Of a DNA stretch of 64,000 bases, positions 11,138 through 20,481 are shown piece after piece. A program made the position numbers and the translations under genes. The stretch is from assembly GCF_019175385.1 (NCBI RefSeq), contig NC_083340.1, positions 12,536,336 through 12,600,335 of the forward strand. The letters run 5' to 3'. The notes under the pieces are model-generated. The model did no database searches, had not been told where the DNA came from, and saw nothing but the letters and a program-made list of their open reading frames with translations. How positions within the stretch are numbered: the stretch's first letter is position 1; each line of letters opens with the position of its first letter. This DNA is from Lycium barbarum (lineage: Eukaryota; Streptophyta; Magnoliopsida; Solanales; Solanaceae).

Positions 11138-13791
11138 CCTGGTGTAATCCGTGCACCTTTCTTCTAGAATAGCCATTGCAAATCACATTTACCACAAATC
11201 TTGAGCCAAAATTGTGGTATAGCTTCTAAACCAATGGCAACTTATAAGGCCACTGCATATTCAAGAATTTAAGCATAGAGAATTGCATGTCCATAATTTT
11301 GTCTTTTCAAATTCTCAATACATTATATGGGTGAATTAATTATTTCATAATAAAATATTGCAATAAGTACATAATAATTGCTAGTATCTTCTAAGGATAT
11401 CATTAATAGGGAAGGGCAACAGACCTTAAATAGGGAAAAATAATTTGATCTCCATACTGTTGCAATTTCATGTTCTTCATGCGGCATATTACTCACACTA
11501 TATAAATTGACTGATTTCATAACCAAATTTGTAATAAATACTACATAATACTAATTGCTGACTTTTAAAAAATCCTTAAACGGGGAAGGGGAAACGATTT
11601 TATTTTTTTAAGCAACGATTAATTGGCTTTATTGCCAAGGCTCATTAGTACTACCGCCATGCTACGTGGGCTTGATGTATTTTATGTGACTTTATTAATC
11701 CATTAATTAGTAGATTATGTGCTGAAATAATAAAAAAGGAGAAAAAAAGGAGAAAAATGTCAAAAAAGGAGAAAAAAAATAAATGTCAATGGAGGTCATA
11801 GAGAGATGCCACATAGGATTGTCTATGCCTAGCTTTATATTATATATAGATTATTGCTCAATCATGGACAACAGAAAAGGCAGAAGCAAAATATTTCTTC
11901 AACTCTCTAATTAATTATGCTAAAATCCCAACTGTTTGTCACGTTCTTAATCCTATTAATGACTCTCATTCTTTACTCCCAATCTATTTCTTATGAATTT
12001 AATATATCGTGAACGTGGTATTTCAGTTACATATTCATAATGATCGTGTACGTGGGGTATTGATTACTAAAATCTTTGAAGAAATCAAATTTATTGTGTC
12101 CTCTTTTAAGTCTATATAAAGGTTTTTACATTATCATTCATCAATTAACAAATAATGGCTAAAGGTGTAGTTGAAAAAATTGGAGTTCTTTTTATCAGAA
12201 ATAAGGCTTGATAATGAAGTGAAAAAAAGAAGTTTTGCAATGTTCGATGAAATGGAGTACATGAGATGAAGCAAGGGTGCAGACAGTGGAGGGTTATGTA
12301 GGTGTCAGACGACGGCAGATAGGAATTTGGACAAAAGAGGCGAGGAAGGGTCGTTAGTTTGATTTTATTTACGTCTTTATAATTGAAGAAAAAATTACTC
12401 AAGAAAGAGTGGAGTCTCCAAGAGAGTGAAAATAAAGAATCGAAATCAGATTTGCTGAAGAACGAAAATAAAGGAACAAATATGAGAAAAGTAAACAATG
12501 TGAGATCGGAATTAAGCGGGAGGGCACACCAAGGAGGCATCAAAAGACGTTTCTAACAAGACCAACAATCACTAAACGAATAGTATGTATTGAGGGGGAC
12601 AAAGTCCTTCCTCCATCAAAGTTTGTTCTTTCTTCGCAAAGTAACGATTTATTTTTTATAATTAATAGTTTTAAAAATTGTAAGTGCACTAGGATTTCAT
12701 GCTGAACAAGATTTCTTTTATTATTGTTGCTTAATCTGCTCGTACAAATATTACATTTAAACGATCATTTGATTTCGTAAGTTACAATTTACTTTCAAGT
12801 TGCTAAAGAAAGACAAAGGAAAAAGAAACTAAAGAAAACAAAAGAAACAAGGAAAAAGAGAAAAGGATTACTATAGTACTACAAACTATTATTAAAGAGG
12901 GAAAAAGGAAAAGAAAAAGGAAAAAAATGATAAAAAAAAAGGGGGGAAGAAAAGAGGAATAGCCAAGGGCGCAGATTTATTTGTTTTGTATTTTTTTGTT
13001 TTGTATTTCACATATCTTCTTTGTGTTTCTTTTCAAATTATGAGAAATGTCAGAAATCATTTTAGAAAATAAAACGTAAATATAAATATATTAAATATAT
13101 TTTAGTCAAAGACAAAGAATAAAAAATTCATTTTTTTTAAAGAACAAGCTGATAGATAAGAAATGATCAAGTTTACATAACAAGATTTTACTATATATAG
13201 TACCTGTAAGTATGGTGCTTGAAGGATTGAAATTAATATCATGGAAAAAATAAATTTTAAAATTAATCAAATTTATAGAACTAATTTTTCTCACATTTAT
13301 AAAAGATTTAGTTTATCTTTTCTATTTGGAAAAATCTTTTTTATCTCAAGATTTTTGAGTGAAGGTCATATCGCGAACTTACTATTGTTTTTTATAACCG
13401 CGTGAAGCACGAACAAATTTACTAGTATAGAAATCAGCCCACGAAACATTAAATAAAGAATCAGCCCATGTAGCAGTAATAGCATGACCGTAATGTTAGC
13501 AGTAGTAATAGGACCTTAATGCTAATTCTCTAATTAAAATGAATAATTAGTGCACATTCAGTGTCTATGTTTCTTCATCTTTCCTCTCCCCATTATCCCC
13601 GTATAGTAAGACTTAGGGATTGTTTGGAAACGTTTCCAAACATAACAATTACTCTTGCATTTACATTCCGCATTAAATTTTGAGAGCAATGATCTTTCCA
13701 TATTTTATTTGCATATATATGTTCTTCATTCCCTTTTTACGTACAACAGTGCATGCATGCTATGCTGATACCAAAAAAAAAAAAATTAGTA

Positions 13792-14022
13792 CTCCCTCCA
13801 TCCTAATTTTGTGATATAGTTTGACTGGACACGAAATTTAAGAGATAAAGAAGACTTTTGAATTTTGTGATCTAAAATAAGCAAAAGATATTTGTGTGGT
13901 TATAGATCATCTCGTTAAGCGTAAAAGGTAAAGTTTAAAGTTAAATTGTTATCAAATATGAATCATTCTTTTTTGGACAAACTAAAAAAGAAATTATATC
14001 ACATAAATTGGGACAGAGGGAA
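13792..14022. mobile_element. Stowaway-like MITE
   Basis: The ends are CTCCCTCCATCCTAATTTTG and the inverted AAATTGGGACAGAGGGAA. TA lies on both sides (13790-13791 and 14023-14024), the usual Tc1/mariner target. The element is about 231 bp and non-coding. Confidence 0.85.
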
Positions 14023-14958
14023 TAATAATATATAACGAGAGGCTAACTTTATAGGTAATTTTCTTTGTCCTCTATTATCTTCTTCTTCTTTTTTTCTTTT
14101 TTTTGGGGTGGGGGAGGGTGGATTTGATGATGGAGAATTTGATTGATACCTATTTGATGTTTTTTTTTTCTGGCATGTTGGGAATACTGAGTTTTTTTTT
14201 TTTTTTTTTTTGAACATCCAAGATAGTTTATATTAATCACGTAGGTAAAACATTACATGAATTTACATGCATAAAAATATATAGTAGTTGAAATGTTCAA
14301 TGGATGACTTCTTTAGGATTATGATGATGAGTTTCGAGTGATACCCATTTAATTACTATTTTTCTCTAACATAATTCTTAATTTGAATATGCAAAAGGAG
14401 GAAGTTGAAAGATATTCTTTAGTTGTTGAGGTGTACTTTCTTATCTATATATTTTTTTTTAATTAGATGGTGTTTTTTGAGCGATAACCATTTAATAGTA
14501 TCATTTTTCCCTCCTGCATAAGAATTTGAATAGATGATACTAAGTTTTGGGTGTTTCTTTGTCTAACAACTTTCATATAAAGAGTATAATTTTTAAATTT
14601 CTAATTTTTATTTGCCTTTTCTCTTTGTTCAATTTTTGTTGTTGTTTTTTTTTTTTTTTTTCTCTAATAGAGAAGGATGCAAGTGGTACATAGAAGTTAA
14701 GAATCTCCACTAAGATAGAAATGCGACGGAGTAGTTTTTCCTACTCTGACACTTATATTTATCAGTTGTTGATTTTTTTTTTAATTATATATATTTTTGA
14801 TCTTGATGTTAGTTCATGAATAGTATATCACATTCATTGATGTTTGATTGTAGAAAGGTATAAAACATAGTAAATCAAGCTATTGTCCTCTCTAACATTT
14901 CTAATTTTTGTTTTCTTCATAACCGCGCGAAGTGCGGAACTCTAGGCTGAGCTTCTAG

Positions 14959-15687
14959 TGAAAAACTAAAGCCCTACCTTATAGAATGAACTTCCGCAGT
15001 TTTGCAATAACTTGACTTTTTTCTTCACTTCAGCTTTGCCATTCTTTCCAGAATAAGATTTTGCTTAATATTATTTGGATAGACTCAGATTCTTTCATGT
15101 AGAAGAGTCTTTGATGGGCTTTGAATTTGGATAGATCCAGCGGGCCTTCTTGCGTGGACTTGGGCTTGCATACTGGCTTCGCCGTACTATGTAATATGAA
15201 TTCAAGAGTCGAATCATCAATTCTTTTGTAATGAAACTTTACATGACTAGTACTAGAACCACAATTTACATTATTTTATTTTCTATCTATAAAAAAGAGA
15301 GAAGGAAAGTGGGCGTAGTGAAATGTTTCCCATTTCTCCTTATTTTCCCTTCCCTAGCCTCCAATTAGCATATGTTTACCTGGATAACTATGCCATTTTT
15401 TCCCATGAAATATTAAGCAATTTTGGTTTTTCCCATTCTCAAATCTCGATCATTCAAAAGTTAGTTACACTTTCCAGAAACTCTTTTTTTTTTTTTTTTT
15501 GGCTTAATCATTCGATATCAGAAGTCCATTGACTCAATTAATTCAGATTCAGACGGATAATTAAATCTAAATACATGCCTTGAATTGAACAATAATATGG
15601 GAAGCGTTTTCCCTTCCTTGTCCCCGCAAGCAAATGCTAAGAGGGATAAAACATTTTCTCGAAACTAAGAATATATATTTGACAAGA
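14959..15687. other. Intergenic DNA
   Basis: No supported gene. Contains a T-run near 15484-15500. Confidence 0.5.
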
Positions 15688-15800
15688 TTGAAGTAGCTCA
15701 GTTGGTTGAGCATGAGACTTTCATAATGAAGGTCTCAGATTCGAAACCCCCCACTTACGACAGCATAAGATTTGCCTTCTGGGTCGAGCTCAAATTGAAG
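15688..15800 (+). mobile_element. tRNA-derived SINE
   Basis: The head is tRNA-like. It has A-box-like TAGCTCAGTTGGTTGAGC, an anticodon-loop-like CTTTCATAATGAAGG and B-box-like AGATTCGAAACCCC. It is followed by the tail TTTGCCTTCTGGGTCGAGCT, which I associate with Solanaceae SINEs. The acceptor stem is not preserved, so it is not a functional tRNA gene. Confidence 0.65.
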
Positions 15801-15813
15801 TGTAGCAATATTT

Positions 15814-16021
15814 CTTGTATATACATAAGGGCTAAGGTGTAGTTCTTGAAGCTTCAACCAATTGTCACAAGTTCATGCATCAAGTGGTCAAATCCAAGTG
15901 AACAAGACAACCAATTACTTGTATATACATAAGGGCTAAGGTCTAGTTCTTGAAGCTACAACCAATTGTCACAAGTTCATGCATCAAGTGGTCAAATCCA
16001 AGTGAACAAGACAACCAATTA
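15814..16021 (+). repeat. 104-bp tandem duplication
   Basis: Copies 15814-15917 and 15918-16021 are nearly identical, differing at only two positions by eye (GGTGTAG/GGTCTAG and GCTTCAA/GCTACAA). The array starts in or just after the SINE tail. Confidence 0.95.
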
Positions 16022-16299
16022 CAAATTTATAGTGGTACAGTTGAGACCCTTCAAGTGGGTGATTTATAATTTTATACCCCAAGGAAAATCTAAAGCAGAA
16101 CGTTGAAATGGACTTGCCAAGGTCCAACACAATTGCTCTGAAAAAAAGATTCATAAATAGAAGACATGGTAGGGTCCAAATCCTTCAGTGGATTCCATGT
16201 CATGGATGATGTGTTACAAAGTACTTTCTCCCTGGCTCCTACAAATTTTCATAATTGAATTCCTGAGATTATGACCCCCAATTAGTAAGCTACTTATTT
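16022..16299. other. Intergenic DNA
   Basis: No gene or structure found. Confidence 0.5.
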
Positions 16300-16440
16300 A
16301 GCCCTAAGCTTCGGTTAAGTGGTGATAGCGCATCGTATGTTGTGTAGGTTAGGCGCATATTATGAGTTTAAATTTTCCGCAAACAAAAACATGCTATTAA
16401 GTGGAGAAGAGTAGAGAGATATTAAGTCAAGAAGGGTAGA
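16300..16440 (+). mobile_element. Possible tRNA-derived SINE
   Basis: GGTTAAGTGGTGATAGCGC near 16313 resembles a tRNA A box. ATGAGTTTAAATTTTCC near 16360 resembles a decayed B box at the usual spacing. The tail is not diagnostic. Confidence 0.4.
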
Positions 16441-16814
16441 GGGGTGATCTCATTATCCAAATGATTATAATCTTTGAAATTGCTAATTCGACTTCTCATT
16501 TAACAGTTAATGATGTTTCCTTTTGTCAACTTTGGCAACTAGCAATTGGATTGTTCTTTTCCCAAATTTGGCAACTAACATGCTCTTCAGATTCCTTCTT
16601 TTTTCTATTCCTTGCACTTCCCAAATCCAAGAAATCAAGGATATCCTCGTGACCTTTAAACACATTTTGGAAATTTTAGCAAACCGTTAGTAGGACCTTA
16701 GACTCTATGTGCAAAAGCACCTAACTTTTCCCAAATTTATACCTACAACAAGCAAATTCCTAATGAAATTTGTCCTGCAAATTCAAAGAAATATCTGTCT
16801 TTCATATCTTCAAA

Positions 16815-16990
16815 TGGAAAAATACTTACTTACACTCGGTGTTTTCATCAACACATGGCATGTATCTTTACATATACTGTTATAACTTAACCATAATGTA
16901 TAAATACATATTCTCACCTCGATTTAATCACTAAACTATGGTAAATTAATGTAGTTTCGTATAAACACCGAGTGTGAGTAAGTTCAGGGA
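16815..16990. mobile_element. Short MITE-like inverted-repeat element
   Basis: ACTTACTTACACTCGGTGTTT at 16824-16844 (first 20: ACTTACTTACACTCGGTGTT) is mirrored by AACACCGAGTGTGAGTAAGT at 16964-16983. About 120 bp of AT-rich DNA lies between them. It is non-coding. Confidence 0.65.
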
Positions 16991-17137
16991 GCAGTGGAAA
17001 AGGCAGAGGGAGGAGTCAATATCACTCAAGTTGGTTCAGACCACTGAGATAACAGTTTCAAGGTTATTCTTATCGAGAAAAAGGTGACAAAGTTATTCTT
17101 ATTGAAAAAGAGGTGACATGATGTGAGATCTCTTATA

Positions 17138-17353
17138 CTCCTCTGTCACAATTTATGTGATACTTTTTTCTTTCTAGTCAGTCCCAAAAAGAAATGACAC
17201 ATTTCTATATAAACTGTTAAATTTCTCATTTTACCCTTAATTAGATGATTTATAAGCACAGGTATTTATGGCTTCGTTTTAGACCACAAGTTTCAAAAGT
17301 CTTTCTTTCGTTCTTAAACTTCGTGCCAGTCACATAATTTGGGACAGAGGGAA
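17138..17353. mobile_element. Stowaway-like MITE
   Basis: The left end CTCCTCTGTCACAATTTATG pairs with the right end CATAATTTGGGACAGAGGGA. TA flanks both sides (17136-17137 and 17354-17355). It is 216 bp and lies about 350 bp upstream of the expansin-like gene start. Confidence 0.85.
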
Positions 17354-17579
17354 TAGTAACACAGTTTCTAACATGAGCAGCAGAAGGTTGGCAAGAAACA
17401 CATTGAGCTATGAGAGATTCAAGAAGCAAAAAATATTCTCCTAATAAAGTGAGAAAGTATCTCCCAAAATTATCTAAAACAAGTGATTTAAGGTCCAAGA
17501 AAGTTGCTTAGGAAAGTAAAGGCAGAATTCCATGCATTCAAATTGAAGTTGAACAATGTCAAAAGTCATAGTTAAGCTT

Positions 17580-17704
17580 TACCCACGTGGAGGTTTATTT
17601 GCTGCGTTCAGTTCTCTATAAATACTCAAACGCCATTTCATTTCCATGCAACACCAACTTTTTTTCTTTTGCTTAATTGCCCTTTCTTGTAATCTTTAAT
17701 CCAA
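17580..17704 (+). promoter_or_regulatory. Promoter of the expansin-like B gene
   Basis: A G-box core CACGTG lies at 17584-17589, and a TATA element TCTATAAATA lies at 17614-17623, about 85 bp before the ATG. The spacing leaves a short 5' UTR. G-boxes bind bZIP or bHLH factors in plants, and which one acts here is unknown. Confidence 0.65.
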
Positions 17705-18986
17705 ATGGCTCCTCTCCAAGTTCTCTCAGTCTTTGTAGCATCTTTTATCTTCATGCAAACTCTGGGAAACTCTCAGATATGCCCGGGTTGTTTCACTCGG
17801 TCTCGTGCAGCTCACTATCCAAATTCAGAAGAAAAAGGAACAGAAAGTGAGATTCTCAACATGATAGTTGACCAATAACATGTACTTTAAACAAAGAAAA
17901 AATTAAGTTTTCTCGTAAATAACCTTTTCTGTTTAATTACATGCAGCTGGGAGTTGTGAATTCGGTACTTTTGGAGCAACAATCAATGGCGGAGACGTGT
18001 CAGCAGCATCAGAACTCTATCGGAATGGTCTAGGATGCGGTGCATGCTACCAGGTAATGATGAAAAACGGAATAAAAATTATGTAGTCAATAATGACAAG
18101 CCAAAATTTTCATGTATAAGATGTGATTCTGGACTATACCTTGATTTGCTAGGTGAGGTGCACCAATAGTAACTACTGTTCTGATAAAGGAGTGACTATA
18201 GTTATAACAGACCACGGTTCAGGCGATCGCACAGACTTTATTCTAAGTCAGCAAGCCTTTGCTCGCATGGCTCAGACGACAGATGCTGCTGGTTCTCTTT
18301 TGGCACTTGGTGTGGTGGATATCGAGTACAGAAGGTATAGTTAGGTTATAGCTAAACCAGTAAATATTCAAAGTATATAAGTAACATGGATCATTGGATA
18401 TAAGTTCATCGAGAACCACATAAGGTGCCCATAAGAAATTTCTCTTCTGTTAACAGGGTCTCATGTACCTACCCAGACAAAAATATTACAATCAAGATTG
18501 AAGAGAGCAGCAACAATCCTCATTACTTGGCTTTTGTGATATGGTATCAACAAGGCAAAAGTGATATTACAGCTGTGCAACTATGTGAGGTATATATGCT
18601 AGTTTGCATCTTTCAGAATCCACACAGCAAAAGTTTCTAATAAAGGCATAAAGTAAAACAAGTAATAATGAAATTACCTATAAAGAAGTACATAGAGTCG
18701 ACGAAGAAATAACAATAGGACTGCTTCATCCAAATTTTCTTATATTTCAACGTTTTGAATATTATTTTCTTCGAATATGCAGACAGAGAATTTTGCATGC
18801 AAGCTATTGGACAGGACACATGGAGCAGTGTGGACTACTACTTCGCCTCCGAGGGGACCTTTACAGATCAGAATGCTATTGAGTGCTGATGATGGAGATG
18901 AGACATGGGCTGTTCCTGTCAATAACATACCTGAAAACTGGAAAGCTGGTGACACATACGACTCAGGAATACAAGTAGATGCATAA
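17705..18986 (+). CDS. EXLB1: Expansin-like B protein, 5 exons
   Basis: Exons 17705-17846, 17947-18053, 18153-18334, 18457-18589 and 18783-18986 join in frame to 255 residues plus TAA. Residues 1-23 ([20 protein letters not shown] and on) form a signal peptide, so the product is secreted to the wall. The six-stranded double-psi barrel domain follows, with [56 protein letters not shown] and [13 protein letters not shown]. The C-terminal grass-pollen-like (CBM63) domain has [26 protein letters not shown] and [13 protein letters not shown]. The canonical alpha/beta-expansin HFD catalytic motif is absent, as is usual for expansin-like proteins, and wall-loosening activity of this branch is not established. 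All sites are GT-AG. Length and intron layout match EXLB genes. The gene is convergent with the PPR gene. Confidence 0.92.
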
Positions 18987-19360
18987 ACACAAAGGACTCT
19001 GTTGCTATTTGATTAACTTCGTTACTATATAAGTTTATAGGCTCTTCCGTGGTGTTACTCTGTGCTAGCTGTCATTCTTAACTGCTAGTAAATATAACCA
19101 ATAAAAGGATCCAGACTCAATTATGTAATTTCAACAAATAAAGTTTATGTTTTGTAGCAATTTTTAATATTGATTCATGACTGGAAATTAAGAAACACAG
19201 AACTTGCCCACATCTATTATTTAAGTTGTGCATGGGTCAACCTCACCTTAAGTAAAACACCTTGAGCCCATCATTTTCATGAACAGCATCCGCCATTCCA
19301 AATTCAATCAGTACACAGACATTGCTTAAAGTACTAAATTCTGCATCACACGGAATTAGC

Positions 19361-19589
19361 CCCCCTGTTTCATTTTATGTGAAGATGATTACTGGCAACA
19401 GAGTTTAAGACAAAAAAGAAAAATATTGGAACTTGTGGTCTTAAAAGTGCCACGGCATTACTGTGGCTATAAAACAATGTTTGTAAGCATAAAATTGGAA
19501 GTTGAACTGTTTCTAAATATAGAAAGGTGTCATTTTTTTGGGAACAAACTAAAAAGGAAAGAGTCTCACATAAAACGGAACATTGGGAG
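19361..19589. mobile_element. Stowaway-like MITE in the EXLB 3' flank
   Basis: CCCCTGTTTCATTTTATGTG at the left pairs with CACATAAAACGGAACATTGG at the right, followed by TA. It is about 229 bp with no real coding sequence. The TIRs are more decayed than in the other Stowaway copies. Confidence 0.65.
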
Positions 19590-20481
19590 TAGTCTTCTAT
19601 TCAAAATATGTTTATTCAAAACTATTATAGTATATTGTTTCATGTGTAAACTAAAAGCTCTTCAATTAGATCACACATCTGATCGTTCAAACTTAAAACA
19701 TTTCTTGCATTACATTAGACTACAAATTTCTGCACATAGATTCAAAGCAAATGCTATCATTTATTGGAAAACAGTCAAACACAGCCACCCAAATTAACCT
19801 CTACAAATGGAACACTGATCCTAGTCACAAGACTCAAGTCATGAGAACCTCTTAGCTCTTAATAATAACACAAGTAACCAAGAACAGGCAAAGAAGTTAA
19901 CTGCAAACATACTATAGTAGCTGTCGCTGTTACAGAAAAAGGCGGGAAAACTGTGATCGTTACAGATACAATAGAAGACAGCTATTAGAATCAATCAGCT
20001 ATCTTAGCCTGAAGAATCTTCAGATATATTATGTATAAAAGAAACCGAAGTAGGGAACTTTAGAGTACTCAGCTTATTCAGATGCCTTTCCTGCCAACTT
20101 TGGGATTTCACTGCAATATGTGATGATCTTAAGTTATCCACTAGTTATTTTTTCTTCAAGCAGAGGATATCTCAGCCAATTCAAAATTCTAATCTTTCAT
20201 CCAATTCAAATTCTAAACTTTCATGAATTCCAGATCGATGATGTTCACTTTCTCTTTTCCAATTGTCAGCCTTCGTCCCACCACAAAAGTTGCAGGTCAG
20301 TTGTATACAGTCAAACAAGCATAATGTACTTGCTGTACCATGCCGAACTTTCTGCTGTACCAGAAATATGAGTTTTGTTCTGCGATTTTGATGTCCTTGA
20401 TTCGTTATATCTCTTTTGACATCCATGTCTCTGTTGTTGCTTCTCCAAGGCCTTCCATTGTATTCAAGTTCCTTCATTCCA
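19590..20481. other. Intergenic DNA and likely 3' UTR of the PPR gene
   Basis: Lies between two convergent genes. The part nearest 20481 should be transcribed as PPR 3' UTR on the minus strand. Nothing else is supported. Confidence 0.5.

Larger units (their letters stand above)
9920..11850 (-). mobile_element. Innermost Helitron, inserted in reverse orientation
   Basis: On the minus strand the element begins TCTATATATAATATAAAGC (11850 downwards). It ends with the perfect hairpin CCGCGC-GAA-GCGCGG (plus-strand 9933-9947), nine bases and CTAG (9923-9920), followed by T. The flanks join A to T. It is 1931 bp, non-coding, and contains an AT microsatellite and a 41-bp tandem duplication. Both ends are sharply defined, so this is the best supported of the three Helitrons. 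Confidence 0.82.
9806..13425 (+). mobile_element. Inner non-autonomous Helitron
   Basis: The 5' end TCTATATATAATATAAAGC at 9806 follows an A. The 3' end has hairpin CGTG-AAG-CACG at 13401-13411, ten bases, then CTAG at 13422-13425 followed by T. The first 70 bases match the minus-strand copy (GATGTGGCACCTCTCT against TATGTGGCATCTCTCT), so the two belong to one family. The inferred empty site is A/T as expected for Helitrons. No transposase or helicase is encoded. Confidence 0.75.
9280..14958 (+). mobile_element. Outer non-autonomous Helitron (candidate), hosting other insertions
   Basis: The 5' end at 9280 is TCTATATATAGTATAAAG after an A, closely matching the two Helitron 5' ends described below. 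The matching 3' end is the hairpin CCGCGCGAAGTGCGG at 14923-14937 followed by CTAG-T at 14955-14959. Helitrons transpose by rolling circle, insert between A and T, end in CTRR and leave no target duplication. This copy codes for neither Rep nor helicase. The pairing of these two ends is inferred from nesting order. An earlier CTAG at 14942 is followed by G rather than T. Confidence 0.55.

Noticed and set aside
12145..12543. 132-codon minus-strand frame inside the Helitron
   Set aside because: The Phe/Leu/Ser-rich translation has no recognisable motif and no splice or promoter context.
15688..15760. Functional tRNA gene with a CAT anticodon
   Set aside because: The A and B boxes are present, but the acceptor stem does not pair and the 3' sequence continues as a SINE body.
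18637..18955. Small minus-strand frames across EXLB exon 5
   Set aside because: They are antisense to a well-supported exon with conserved CBM63 residues on the plus strand.
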